64,000 nt of DNA from Micromonospora parva (GCF_000718515.1 NZ_JNZS01000002.1:248001-312000), one strand, 5' to 3'. Shown: positions 25,454-34,322, counted from the stretch's first letter. Notes: generated from the sequence alone by a model not told the origin. Translations and numbers: made by a program.

Positions 25454-27496
25454 ATGTTGTCGCAACTGCGGTTGCTGAATCGTGGCGTGCTGGCCTTACT
25501 GACGGCCCTGCTGGTGTTGGTTGCGTCCGGTACACCGGCGTTCGCGGCGGCCCTGCCGCCACCCGCTCCGGTCAGCGCGAAACTGGTGTCCGAGACCCAG
25601 GTCGAGGTGAGCTGGCCGGCGGTGGCGGGCGCCAGCAGCTACGAGGTACGGCGTGGGACCGTCTCGGGTGGCCCGTACACGACGGTGGGTACCGTCACCG
25701 GGACGTCGTACCTGGACGGAACCGTCGCCGCCGAGACCACGTACTACTACGTGGTGCGGTCCCGATCCGGCAAGCGGGCGTCGGGTGACTCGTCCGAGGT
25801 GTCGGTGCAGACCTCGCTGGCGAAGCCCGTTAACGTACGGGCGACCGCGGCGGAGACCAGCATGACCCTGCGGTGGAAGGCCGTGGCCGGCACCGCGCGG
25901 TACGAGATCGTCCGCCTGAGTAACGATGCCCCGGTGGAGACGGTGGTCGGCACCACGACGTCAACCGAGTACGTGGACACCGGCCTCACTGTCGCCACCC
26001 GCTACGTCTACTGGATCCGGGCGGTCGCCACGGGCGGCGCCACTGCCACGTCCGACGCCGTGCGGGTCTACACCGGACCTGCCACCACGACGACTGTCAC
26101 TGTGTCGCCGGGCTCGGTGGAGCAGGGACAGCGGATCCTGCTCATCGCGAACGTGCGGTACGCCGACGGTCGGATCCCTGGCGGTGAGGTCGCGTTCATG
26201 TCCGCCGCCGGAGCTGTCGCGTTCGCCACTGTCAACGGCACCGACGGCACGGCGATCGCCATGGTCAACGGCGCCGGCTGGACTCCGACCTCGGTCTACG
26301 CCCAGTTCCAGGGCTACGACTGGCCGGCGGCCGGGGCGAGCGTGTCCGGCGACGCGGTGCCAGTGGTCACCCAGCCCTACGGCGCGGTGGCCTTCAACGG
26401 CCCCTCATGGCTGAAGCTCGGTTCCTGGGAGGAGGCGGTCGCCGCCGGCGACCTGACCGGCGATGGCCTCTCCGACGTGGTGATCACGACGACCGAGTAC
26501 TTCGACGACGCCAACGACCATTCCGCTTTCCTGTTCGTGCAGGAGGCGGACAACCAGCTCGTGATGAAGCAGCAGGTGGCGATGTCCACCTCCAGCGGCG
26601 GCAGTATGTATCCGGTGATCGGCGACCTGGACGGTGACGGCGCGAACGAGCTGGTCGTCGCCACCGGCGACGGTGTCGACGTGTTCCGCCGTACCGGATC
26701 GGGGCTCTCGGCGGCGGAGCACCTGTCGTTCGGCGACGACCTCATCGACCTCAGGCTCCGCGACCTCGATGGTGACGGCCGGACGGACATCGTCGCGGTG
26801 AGCGACAACGGCGTCCTGGTGCGGTACGGCGACGACAACGGCAGCTTCGCGCCCGCCGCTCTCGTCTCTGCGCACCGCGGCTTCGTCCTGGACGTGGTCG
26901 ACATGACCGGGGACGGCCGGGCGGACCTGGTGGTGCAGCTCGGGCAGCTGATCCAGATCAGCGCCCAGGTGCAGCCCCGGTCGTTCGCGGCCCCCGTGGG
27001 ATATCAGGCGCCCGCCGGGCATCAGCAGACGGTGGCTTCCATGGCGGTCGGCGACGTGACCGGCGACGGCAGGAAGGACGTCGTCGTCACCGTGTCCGGC
27101 AACGCGCCGAACGCCCAGGTGCAGGTGCTCACGCACGACAGCGCCGGTGTGCTCGGACGGTGGATCCGCTACCCGGTGTACGAGATGCCGGACGCCATCG
27201 CGATCGCGGACGTCAACAACGACGGTCGGGACGACGTCGCCATCACCCACGGCGGTTGGAGCGCGGCGAGTGTCCTGTTGCAGCGGCCGGACGGCTGGCT
27301 GGGCAACGAGTTCCGGGTCTCCCAGTTGCCGCCCGCCAGTTCCTTCACCCCGCGTGGCCTCGCGGTGGCCGACATCAACAACGACGGCCTGAAGGACCTG
27401 CTGATGGCCAACTACAACTACGGTCTGGTGGTCGTACCGCAGCGGCCCGCAGCCACGTCGGCGGCGTCACCGAAGGTCCAGGTGGGTCGGGCCTGA
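25454..27496 (+). CDS. Secreted Fn3 / Ig-like / seven FG-GAP repeat protein
   Basis: 680-aa exported protein. Signal peptide to about residue 34 (LLVLVASGTPAFAA), two fibronectin III domains (about 35-120 and 124-212), a bacterial Ig-like domain (TTTVTVSPGSVEQGQ onward, about 213-305), then seven FG-GAP/VCBS repeats with Ca2+-binding DxDGxxD-type loops: GDLTGDGLSD, GDLDGDGANE, RDLDGDGRTD, VDMTGDGRAD, GDVTGDGRKD, ADVNNDGRDD, ADINNDGLKD. Seven repeats fit one closed beta-propeller. No enzyme domain is seen, so a binding or adhesion role is likely. Start: GGAG at 25444 is flush with ATG 25448 but six bases from ATG 25454, so the latter is used. Confidence 0.88.
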   Translation: MLSQLRLLNRGVLALLTALLVLVASGTPAFAAALPPPAPVSAKLVSETQVEVSWPAVAGASSYEVRRGTVSGGPYTTVGTVTGTSYLDGTVAAETTYYYVVRSRSGKRASGDSSEVSVQTSLAKPVNVRATAAETSMTLRWKAVAGTARYEIVRLSNDAPVETVVGTTTSTEYVDTGLTVATRYVYWIRAVATGGATATSDAVRVYTGPATTTTVTVSPGSVEQGQRILLIANVRYADGRIPGGEVAFMSAAGAVAFATVNGTDGTAIAMVNGAGWTPTSVYAQFQGYDWPAAGASVSGDAVPVVTQPYGAVAFNGPSWLKLGSWEEAVAAGDLTGDGLSDVVITTTEYFDDANDHSAFLFVQEADNQLVMKQQVAMSTSSGGSMYPVIGDLDGDGANELVVATGDGVDVFRRTGSGLSAAEHLSFGDDLIDLRLRDLDGDGRTDIVAVSDNGVLVRYGDDNGSFAPAALVSAHRGFVLDVVDMTGDGRADLVVQLGQLIQISAQVQPRSFAAPVGYQAPAGHQQTVASMAVGDVTGDGRKDVVVTVSGNAPNAQVQVLTHDSAGVLGRWIRYPVYEMPDAIAIADVNNDGRDDVAITHGGWSAASVLLQRPDGWLGNEFRVSQLPPASSFTPRGLAVADINNDGLKDLLMANYNYGLVVVPQRPAATSAASPKVQVGRA

Positions 27497-27562
27497 GCGA
27501 CGGTGGCGACGGGCCCGCTTCCCGGGCCCGGGCGGGCTTTGCCTGCAACCACCAGTGAGCAC

Positions 27563-27600
27563 GAGGAACGGCCCGGTCGCTTCGACCGGGCCGTTTCCTC
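27563..27600 (+). terminator. Terminator after FG-GAP gene
   Basis: Stem of 17-18 bases (GAGGAACGGCCCGGTCG / CGACCGGGCCGTTTCCTC, one bulged A) with loop CTT and T-containing 3' arm. Confidence 0.85.
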
Positions 27601-27643
27601 GTACGCAGCGAGTTCGGCGCCTTCTCAGCGGCGTTCGCGCCTG

Positions 27644-28117
27644 TCAGTCCTGTCGTTCGGTGCGTTCGATCTCCGCGAACGCGGCGGCCAGGTAGTCGCC
27701 CAACGGCACGCTGGTCGTCGCCAACAGGTCGGCCACCAGCAGCGGGGCATGCCGGGCCAGCGCCGACGCGTCAGGCGGCGCCTCGTCGCCGTCGGGGTCG
27801 TACACCCCGAGCGCGCCGGCCAGCAGGACGAGCACCACGTGCGGGTCGACATCGGAACGCCACCGCGTCGACTGCTGCACGCAGCGGGTCAACACCTGGC
27901 GGATGTCGTCGCCGGTCAACCCGTCCGGATGGCTCTCCTCCAGCAGCAGTCGGACCACCGCGCCGAGCACCAGCCCGGACCGCTCGTCCGCGGCGAGACC
28001 GCCGACTGCCTCGTCGTACGCCTGACCGTCGCGTGCCTGGGCGGCGGCGACGGCCGTCGTGGCGGTGACCGCGATGGCGCGGGCGGTAGCGGGCAGGTGT
28101 CGCCAGGTGCCGGTCAT
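27644..28117 (-). CDS. Hypothetical helical protein
   Basis: 157-aa soluble protein, mostly Ala/Leu/Asp-rich helices: AIAVTATTAVAAAQARDGQ, SGLVLGAVVRLLLEESHPDG, TRCVQQSTRWRSDVDPHVVL, LVADLLATTSVPLGDYLAAA. No signal peptide, membrane span or motif that I recognise. It is divergent from the MFS gene (142 bases apart) and its 3' end lies 44 bases from the preceding terminator. Codon pattern (GC-rich third positions) and clean boundaries support it as a real gene. Confidence 0.65.
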   Translation of the reverse strand: MTGTWRHLPATARAIAVTATTAVAAAQARDGQAYDEAVGGLAADERSGLVLGAVVRLLLEESHPDGLTGDDIRQVLTRCVQQSTRWRSDVDPHVVLVLLAGALGVYDPDGDEAPPDASALARHAPLLVADLLATTSVPLGDYLAAAFAEIERTERQD

Positions 28118-28258
28118 CGGGTCAGCATCGCAGACCCGGCGGACAACGCCGGACCGCCGTCAGCCGAGTGGATCATCGTGGGATTGGTCACCCGGCGGCC
28201 TGCGGCCAGCGGGGCGACGTCCAAAAGTGTTCGCGCGGTGTCGCACCCGGCGAACAGA

Positions 28259-29551
28259 ATGCCGGACATGCTGCGTCGTGCCCTACCCCGCCGTTTCGAA
28301 GCTCGCCGACTCCTGATCGGCACCCTGTTGTCGGCGATCGGGCGCGGTCTGACCCTGCCGTTCCTGTTCATCTACTTCACCGACGTACGCGGACTCACCG
28401 ACACCCGGGCGGGCCTGGTGATCGGCTGGTACGGCGCGGTCACCCTGGCGCTGTCACCGCTGGGCGGGACGCTCATCGACCGATTCGGCGCCCGCCGGGT
28501 GGTGGTGCCCTGCCTGCTGATCGAGGCCATCGGCACCGGCTCGCTGGCGCTGGTGAACTCGACCGGCTCGGCGGTGCTGGTGATGACGGTGATCGCCGTC
28601 GGCAGCTCGGCGATCTGGTCCGGGCAGAACACGATCCTCGCCTCGTTGACCGGAGACGACGAACGGCAACGGGTCTTCGGGCTGAACTTCGCCCTGCTCA
28701 ACCTCGGTATCGGCATTGGTGGCATGACGTCCGGCGCGATCGTCGACACCGCCCGGCCAGGCACGTTCCAGATCATCTACGTGCTCGACGCGGTGAGTTA
28801 CCTGATGCCGGCGCTGATCCTGCTGACCCTGCCGGGCGTCGGTCACCGACTCGTCCGCCCCAGGACCGGCGGCGAGCCGTCCGCCGGTGGCTACCTGACA
28901 GTGCTCCGCGACCGCCCGTTCCGCCGACTGGTGATCTTCGGTCTCATCCTCACCACCTGCGGGTACGCCCAGATCGAGGTGGGCTTCGCCGCGTACGCCG
29001 TGCGGGTCGTCGAGGTGACGCCCCAGGTGGTCGCCTGGGCGCTCGCGGCCAACACGGTAATGATCGTGCTGGCCCAGCTCCTGGTGCTCCGCCGGATCGA
29101 GGGGCGTAGCCGTACCGGTGCACTCGCCGTGGTCGGGGCGGTGTTCGCCGGCGCCTGGTTGGTCCTCGGTGCCGGCGGCCTGGTCAGCGCCGAAAACGCC
29201 GTCTTTGCCGCGCTGTGCGTGGTGGCCTGCTCGGCGATCTTCGGCTTTGGCGAGACGATGCTGTCGCCGGTGATGCCCGCGCTGACGAACGCGCTGGCCA
29301 CCGACGAGCTGCGCGGCCGGTACAACGCCATGAGTTCAATGATCTTCGGGATCAGCGGCGTGATCGGACCGGTGACCGCCGGCCCGCTCCTCGGCGCCGC
29401 CCACGGCAGCGTCTGGGTGGCGACAGTGGTCGGCGGTTGCCTGATCGCCTCGCTGGTCGCCCTCTCCCTGCGCCGACTGCTCACCGCCGAGCAGGACGGC
29501 GTAGCGACGAGCGCCCCGACGTCCCGCACCGCCGCGCCCACCCCCGCCTGA
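28259..29551 (+). CDS. MFS transporter (multidrug-type)
   Basis: 430-aa major facilitator with about 12 membrane spans. The loop 2-3 signature appears as GGTLIDRFGARRVV (about residues 72-85), and the region after span 6 has the usual polar central loop (RPRTGGEPSAGGYL). The N-terminus RRALPRRFEARRLLIG is basic, as expected for the cytoplasmic side. The start ATG 28259 is the first that gives family length; ATG 28268 is also possible. Its 3' end is followed by an inverted repeat at 29554. Substrate is unknown; homologues are annotated as drug exporters. Confidence 0.85.
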   Translation: MPDMLRRALPRRFEARRLLIGTLLSAIGRGLTLPFLFIYFTDVRGLTDTRAGLVIGWYGAVTLALSPLGGTLIDRFGARRVVVPCLLIEAIGTGSLALVNSTGSAVLVMTVIAVGSSAIWSGQNTILASLTGDDERQRVFGLNFALLNLGIGIGGMTSGAIVDTARPGTFQIIYVLDAVSYLMPALILLTLPGVGHRLVRPRTGGEPSAGGYLTVLRDRPFRRLVIFGLILTTCGYAQIEVGFAAYAVRVVEVTPQVVAWALAANTVMIVLAQLLVLRRIEGRSRTGALAVVGAVFAGAWLVLGAGGLVSAENAVFAALCVVACSAIFGFGETMLSPVMPALTNALATDELRGRYNAMSSMIFGISGVIGPVTAGPLLGAAHGSVWVATVVGGCLIASLVALSLRRLLTAEQDGVATSAPTSRTAAPTPA

Positions 29552-29553
29552 CG

Positions 29554-29615
29554 TGCTCGATCCTGGATGTAGTGGCCTCGATGCGTGTCAATGCCACTAC
29601 CTCCATGTTCGAGCG
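29554..29615. repeat. Imperfect intergenic palindrome (family D) with adjoining family A half-site
   Basis: Arms of about 23 bases (TGCTCGATCCTGGATGTAGTGGC and GCCACTACCTCCATGTTCGAGCG) with about 4 mismatches, between two convergent genes. It is directly followed by the lone family A arm CGATCTTGCA at 29616-29625. Confidence 0.7.
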
Positions 29616-29700
29616 CGATCTTGCAGCAGGCGGCGGGCGCGCGGCGGGCGGCGAGCGGCGGGCGCGGGCTGATGCGGGGCGGCGGGCTTTGGAACGGGTC

Positions 29701-29728
29701 GGGCCCCGGAGCTGGTGCTCCGGGGCCC
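29701..29728. terminator. Hairpin between convergent genes
   Basis: Perfect 12-base stem GGGCCCCGGAGC / GCTCCGGGGCCC with loop TGGT, 20 bases beyond the 5'-nucleotidase stop on the minus strand. Confidence 0.7.
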
Positions 29729-29747
29729 GATCTCGCGGGGTCGGCCG

Positions 29748-31475
29748 TCAGGCGGCGGGGACCTCAGCGGTGGTGCGGATCCGGTCCAGCGTCGGTGCGG
29801 AGACCGGCGACTGGGCGGTCAGGTAGTCCACGAACGCGTCCAGGTCGATCTGGCCGGTGACCAGGTTCGTCCCGGCGGTGAGGGCGCTGAACCCGTCGCC
29901 GCCGCCAGCCAGGAAGTTGTTCACCGTCACCCGGTAGGTGGCGGCGGTGTCGACGGCGGTGCCGCCGAGGGTGAGGCTGCCCCGGACGACGCGGGTGCCG
30001 GCGCACGGGTCGGCGGTGGGGGCGGTAGTGCCGTTGAGGTCGACCACGTAGCCCACGGTGGAGGACGGGTACAAGATCCGGCCGGTGACGAACTGCTGCT
30101 CCAGTACGCAGTAGAGCTGCGCACCGGTCAGGTCCAGCGTCACCAGGTTGTTGGCGAACGGCTGCACCGTGAACGCCTCCTCGTAGGTGACCGGGCCGGC
30201 GTCGAGGTCGGCCCGGACCCCGCCCGGGTTCATGAAGGCAGCGACGGCGTTCTGCTCGTCGTCGGTGGCAGCAAGCTGCGCGTCGGCGATCAGGTTGCCC
30301 AGTGGCGATTCACCGCACGAGGCTGGCACCTGCGGCGAGCAGGTGGCGAGCAGATTCTCCTGGGTCTTGGTGATCGCGGTCGTGGTCTCGCCGACCTGGC
30401 GGTCGGCGACCGGGCCGAGCACGGTCTTGTACCGCTCGATCAGCGCGGTCTGCTTCCGGTCCGGGTCGACGTCCCGGCTGACCACCACGTTGTTCGCGCT
30501 GGCGGAGACCACGTCACCGCTGTGCCGGTCGATCTTGAGGTCGATGTCGGTGACCAGGCGACCGAACGAGCTGGCGCTGGTGACCAGCTTGCCGTTGATG
30601 TCGCAGTTGTACGCCTGGTGGGTGTGCCCGCTGACCACCACGTCGATCGACGGGTCCATCCGGTTGGTGATGTCCACGATGGGGCCGGTCATGCCGACGC
30701 AGTCGTTGATCCCGCCGGTCGCCGCCTGGGTGCCACCCTCGTGCAGCAGCACGACGATCGCCTCCACGCCCTTGCGGCGCAGCTCGCGAGCGTACCGGTT
30801 GGCGGTGTCCGCCTCGTCGGCGAAGCTGAGACCGGCGACGCCCTGCTGGCTGACGATCTGCGGGGTGCCCTCCAGGGTCATGCCGATGAAGCCGACCTTG
30901 ACGCCCTGCACCTTGTGAATCGCGTACGGGGCCATCAGCGGCTTGCCGGTGGCGGTCGTGAAGGCGTTCGCGGACAGGTACTGGAAGTCGGCCCCCCGGT
31001 ACGGGGTGCCGTCGACGCAGCCGTCCACCGGGTGGCAGCCGCCGTTCTGGATCCGCAGCAGCTCGGCGGCGCCCTCGTCGAACTCGTGGTTGCCGACGCT
31101 GGCGTAGTCCAGCCCGGCCATGCTCAGCGCCTCGATGGTCGGCTCGTCGTGGAACGCGGCCGAGAGCAGCGGGGACGCGCCGATCAGGTCACCGGCGGCG
31201 ACCGTGATGGTGTTCTTCTTCTTGGCTGCGGCGCGCAGCTCGGCCAGGTGGGTGGCCAGGAACTCGACGCCACCCGCGGTCTGCCCGGCGATGGTGCCGC
31301 TGGACCCGCTCGGCGGTTCGAGGTTGCCGTGGAAGTCGTTGAGGGCCAGCAGGGTGACGTCGACCGGCTTCGGCCGCGCGTCGGCTTGCTCAGGGCTGGT
31401 GGCGACCGCGCCGAAAGCGGCCACCGCGAGCGCGGTCAGGCCGACAGCGGCCCGGCGCATCCCGGGTATGAACAT
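29748..31475 (-). CDS. Secreted 5'-nucleotidase / 2',3'-cyclic phosphodiesterase
   Basis: 575-aa exported hydrolase that releases phosphate from extracellular nucleotides. Signal peptide about residues 1-33. Metallophosphatase domain motifs: ALNDFHGNLEP, AAGDLIGASP, VGNHEFDEG, VVLLHEGG and VSGHTHQAYNC. C-terminal nucleotide-binding domain: NPGGVRADL, NNLVTLDLTGAQ and NFLAGGGDGF (substrate-stacking region). Length and order match UshA-type enzymes. ATG 31475 has AGGAG five bases upstream. Probably involved in phosphate or purine scavenging; a deoD purine phosphorylase exists elsewhere in the window (60081), but there is no direct link. Confidence 0.93.
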   Translation of the reverse strand: MFIPGMRRAAVGLTALAVAAFGAVATSPEQADARPKPVDVTLLALNDFHGNLEPPSGSSGTIAGQTAGGVEFLATHLAELRAAAKKKNTITVAAGDLIGASPLLSAAFHDEPTIEALSMAGLDYASVGNHEFDEGAAELLRIQNGGCHPVDGCVDGTPYRGADFQYLSANAFTTATGKPLMAPYAIHKVQGVKVGFIGMTLEGTPQIVSQQGVAGLSFADEADTANRYARELRRKGVEAIVVLLHEGGTQAATGGINDCVGMTGPIVDITNRMDPSIDVVVSGHTHQAYNCDINGKLVTSASSFGRLVTDIDLKIDRHSGDVVSASANNVVVSRDVDPDRKQTALIERYKTVLGPVADRQVGETTTAITKTQENLLATCSPQVPASCGESPLGNLIADAQLAATDDEQNAVAAFMNPGGVRADLDAGPVTYEEAFTVQPFANNLVTLDLTGAQLYCVLEQQFVTGRILYPSSTVGYVVDLNGTTAPTADPCAGTRVVRGSLTLGGTAVDTAATYRVTVNNFLAGGGDGFSALTAGTNLVTGQIDLDAFVDYLTAQSPVSAPTLDRIRTTAEVPAA

Positions 31476-31751
31476 GGATCTCCTCGTGAGAATCGGCGCG
31501 GACGGTGCCCGGCCTCTGGGTCGACCGGGCCGCCGACGGACGCCGTCGGAAGGGTCGCGGTTGGGCGGCGGTTGAGCATGGCCCCCGCCCCGACAGCCTC
31601 TCATCCGTACGCCGACCGGTCGAGCCGGGCAGCACATCGGAGCAGCGCGTACGCCGGGACCAGAATCGATCACCGTTTACCGCGGTCTGCCGGACAGTGT
31701 CGGAGCCAGGGTCTAGAAAGGACGGGACAGTCATCGCGGGCAGGAGGCATC
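31476..31751. other. Divergent intergenic region
   Basis: 276 bases between the 5'-nucleotidase and alpha/beta-hydrolase starts. It must hold both promoters; I see no gene or repeat. The stretch near 31660-31690 (agaatcgatcaccgtttaccg) is the least GC-rich. Confidence 0.45.
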
Positions 31752-32549
31752 GTGAGCGGAACGACACCGGTGGCGGAGCAGGTGCGATCGGCCGACGGCA
31801 CGCCCATCGCGTTCGAGCGGTCCGGTGCCGGGCCGGCGCTCATCCTGGTCGGCGGCGCGTTCGCCGATCGCCAGGCGACCCGTGACCTGGCCGCCGCGTT
31901 GGCGACGGACTTCACCGCCTTCGGCTATGACCGTCGGGGTCGCGGCTACAGCGGCGACACCGCACCGTACGAGGTCGGTCGTGAGATCGACGACCTGGCC
32001 GCCGTGATCGCCGCGGCAGGTGGTTCCGCCGCCCTCTACGGCATCTCCTCCGGTGCCGTCCTGGCCGCCCTCGCCACCGCACAGGGCCTGCCGGTGACCA
32101 GGCTGGTGCTGTTCGAGCCACCGTTTCAGGTTGGTTCGCACGTGGGCGTCAGCAAGGACATCACCCCGCAGCTCATCGAGCTGATCGCCGCCGACGACCG
32201 GGACGGCGCGGTGACGACCTTCCTCAGCGCCTCGGTGGGGCTGCCGGCCGAGCAGATCACCGCGATGCGGTCGCAGCCGATGTGGGCGGGGCTGACGGCG
32301 CTCGCGCACACCCTGGTGTACGACGCGATCGTCACCGCCGGAGGGCGACTCCCCGCCGAACGGCTGGCGGCCATCACCGCGCCGACCCTCGCCCTGGACA
32401 GCACTGGCAGTCCAGAGTGGTTGCGGGACGCGAGTCGGGCGGCGGCCGAGGCAGTGCCGGGCGGCCGGTCGGTGAGCCTCGACGGCGGCTACCACGACGT
32501 GCCGCCGGCGACGTTGGCCCCGGTGCTGCGCGAGTTCCTGCTCGGCTGA
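31752..32549 (+). CDS. Alpha/beta hydrolase
   Basis: 265-aa alpha/beta-fold hydrolase. Nucleophile elbow YGISSGA (Ser99), oxyanion segment LILVGGAFAD near residue 30, GYDRRGRGYSGDT near 58-70, and a C-terminal GGYHDVPPATL supplying the catalytic His (about 249). AGGAGG five bases upstream of GTG 31752 fixes the start. No signal peptide. Esterase or lactonase-like; the substrate cannot be told from sequence. The short tandem repeat 32569-32628 follows its stop. Confidence 0.87.
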   Translation: MSGTTPVAEQVRSADGTPIAFERSGAGPALILVGGAFADRQATRDLAAALATDFTAFGYDRRGRGYSGDTAPYEVGREIDDLAAVIAAAGGSAALYGISSGAVLAALATAQGLPVTRLVLFEPPFQVGSHVGVSKDITPQLIELIAADDRDGAVTTFLSASVGLPAEQITAMRSQPMWAGLTALAHTLVYDAIVTAGGRLPAERLAAITAPTLALDSTGSPEWLRDASRAAAEAVPGGRSVSLDGGYHDVPPATLAPVLREFLLG

Positions 32550-32568
32550 CGACACCGGCGCGCCGCCC

Positions 32569-32628
32569 GACCAGCGCACCGCCGACCAGCACACCGGCGA
32601 CCAGCACACCGCCGACCACCGCACCGAC
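32569..32628. repeat. 15-base tandem repeat, four copies
   Basis: Units such as GACCAGCACACCGCC occur four times head to tail with 1-4 differences, 20 bases after the hydrolase stop. The 15-base period is a multiple of three, so it may be decayed coding sequence or a minisatellite. Confidence 0.8.
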
Positions 32629-32660
32629 GGGACATGACTGGCGGGCGCGAGCCCGGCGGG

Positions 32661-33311
32661 TCAGCCGTCGATCAGTGCCTCGTCGACCAGTGCCGTCACG
32701 GCGTCCGGTGGCCAGGTGCCCGCGACGCCGGGGCGGGCCGACAGGTAGGTGGCGATCCGCTCGGCCGGCCAGCCGTGCGACTCGCGTAGCCCTTTGGCGA
32801 TCATGCCGAGGTAGATCGGCGCGGGTGGCCGGCACCGCGCGGCAGACGCCCTCTCGGGGGCGGTGAAGGTGAGCAGCGGAACGCCGTCGCGGTGGCCCGG
32901 GCAGACGAGCGTTTCGTACCGGCCCGGGCCGAGGGTCGCCCGTCCGTTGGCGACGGCGGCGGCAATGGCCGCGCCGGTCGCCGGAATCAGGTCGGTCGGG
33001 TCGCCCGGCGGGCGGTACATCTCCTGCGCGGCGATGTCGGTGAACTGCTCCAGGGTGACCAGGTAGGCGCGGGCGGCGGCCTCGCCCGGTAGGTGCGGGT
33101 CGTAGAAGGCCATGCCGCCGGTCCAGGCACCCGACTCGCCGGCGAAGTAGATGCCGCCGGGCAGCGACACGGCCGCCGACCGGCTCGGTGGGCGCCGGTC
33201 GCGGCAGCCGGGGTACGTCCGCTTTCCGCCGGGTGGGCAGCCACCACCGATGTACCAGCCCAACCGGGCGGCGTGCATGTTCGAGCCGTACGAGACGTAC
33301 CAGACCAGCAC
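32661..33311 (-). CDS. GGCT-like (gamma-glutamylcyclotransferase fold) protein
   Basis: 216-aa soluble protein. The N-terminus VWYVSYGSNM contains the YGSN substrate-loop signature (residues 8-11) of the gamma-glutamylcyclotransferase-like fold, and an extended ring-type loop (GCPPGGKRTYPGCRDRR) follows. The catalytic Glu could not be pinned down. Actinomycete homologues are often mislabelled histone deacetylase. GTG 33311 is 9 bases after the stop of the phosphodiesterase gene on the same strand, so the two form an operon. A role in glutathione/mycothiol-type amine metabolism is a guess. Confidence 0.65.
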   Translation of the reverse strand: MLVWYVSYGSNMHAARLGWYIGGGCPPGGKRTYPGCRDRRPPSRSAAVSLPGGIYFAGESGAWTGGMAFYDPHLPGEAAARAYLVTLEQFTDIAAQEMYRPPGDPTDLIPATGAAIAAAVANGRATLGPGRYETLVCPGHRDGVPLLTFTAPERASAARCRPPAPIYLGMIAKGLRESHGWPAERIATYLSARPGVAGTWPPDAVTALVDEALIDG

Positions 33312-33320
33312 GACGACGCC

Positions 33321-34100
33321 TCAGAAGCCGCAGGTCTGCCCGGCGGAGTGGCTCACCGGCACGGTGTGGGTCACGCAGCCGCCGGCCTGAACGGAGTGCA
33401 GCAGGAAGGCGGTGGGCTCGTGGACCCAACCGATCTGCTCGTCGGCGCTCATGGTGAGCGTGCTCTGCTTCCAGGTGCTGGGTGCCACGGTGAGGACCGT
33501 GCCCGCGTACGCCGTGGTGACCGGGCGGTGCAGGTGGCCGGCGGCGACCCGTACGACGTGCCGGTGCCGGCCGATCACCTCGGCGAGCGCGTCACCGTCG
33601 GCGAGCCGGATGGCGTCCGCCACCGGGATGCCGACAGCGACGGGTGGGTGGTGCAGGAAGATCAGTGCCGGCGCCTCGGGTCGCCCGGCCAGCACCCCGT
33701 CGAGCCAGCCGAGCTGTTCCTCGCCGAGTTGGCCACCGTCGCTGCCGGGGACGAGCGAGTCGAGCACCACGACGGTCGCCGCCTCGTGGTCGACGTGGTA
33801 GTAGGCCGAGAAGCCGCCGCCGAGCCACTGAGTGCCGCCGAACGCGTCGAGCAGGGACTCCCGGTCGTCATGGTTGCCGGCGGCCAGGTGCACCGGCAGC
33901 GGGAACCGGCCGATGACCTCGCGCAGCGCCGCGTACTCGTCGGGCTGGCCGTGGTCGACCAGGTCGCCGCTGATCACCACGCAGTCCGGGCGGGGTCGTA
34001 TCGCCAGCACCCGGCCGAGCGCTCGGTGCAACCCGGCGGCCGGTTCGGCGGCGAGCAGGCCGGTGGTCAGGTGCGGATCACTGAGCTGGGCGATGAGCAT
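33321..34100 (-). CDS. CpdA-like metallophosphoesterase
   Basis: 259-aa calcineurin-like phosphoesterase without signal peptide. All metal motifs are present: LSDPHL (Asp8, His10), ISGDLVDHG, AGNHDD, FLHHPP and AGHLHRP. This is the pattern of class III 3',5'-cAMP phosphodiesterases (CpdA). The window also encodes a predicted adenylyl cyclase (8061-11714), so cAMP turnover is plausible, but the GGDEF protein next door is divergent and uses GTP. ATG 34100 starts the first beta-strand. Other phosphodiester substrates cannot be ruled out. Confidence 0.88.
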   Translation of the reverse strand: MLIAQLSDPHLTTGLLAAEPAAGLHRALGRVLAIRPRPDCVVISGDLVDHGQPDEYAALREVIGRFPLPVHLAAGNHDDRESLLDAFGGTQWLGGGFSAYYHVDHEAATVVVLDSLVPGSDGGQLGEEQLGWLDGVLAGRPEAPALIFLHHPPVAVGIPVADAIRLADGDALAEVIGRHRHVVRVAAGHLHRPVTTAYAGTVLTVAPSTWKQSTLTMSADEQIGWVHEPTAFLLHSVQAGGCVTHTVPVSHSAGQTCGF

Positions 34101-34145
34101 GGGCTCGCCTCCTCGGCGCCGGATGCCTCACGCTATCGCCGGACG

Positions 34146-34178
34146 CGGCATCCCGGGAACCGGGTTACCGGGATGCCG
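34146..34178. promoter_or_regulatory. Inverted repeat in divergent promoter region
   Basis: Perfect 11-base arms CGGCATCCCGG and CCGGGATGCCG, 11 bases apart, 46 bases upstream of the phosphodiesterase start. Candidate operator. Confidence 0.45.
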
Positions 34179-34196
34179 GAGCTGCGGCGGCGGGAG

Positions 34197-34238
34197 TCCA
34201 CAGGCTGCGTCCACAGCCTGTGGATAGCACGTGTGTAC
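34197..34238. promoter_or_regulatory. DnaA-box-like inverted motif, copy 1
   Basis: GTCCACAG occurs twice in tandem (34197, 34209), and the second forms an inverted pair with CTGTGGATAG. Bases 34209-34238, reverse-complemented, match 26 of 30 bases at 58651-58680. The halves resemble DnaA boxes (TTATCCACA / TTGTCCACA). Confidence 0.6.
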
Positions 34239-34322
34239 GAAGACGGATTGGTCCCCGCCGCCGTGAGTACGCTTGATCGAGCGGCTCGGCGTCAGCCGGG
34301 CCCCTCCCCTACCTGGAACGAC

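Noticed and set aside
32661..33311. Histone deacetylase, as homologues are sometimes labelled
   Set aside because: The YGSN loop and length fit the gamma-glutamylcyclotransferase-like fold; no deacetylase zinc motif is present.
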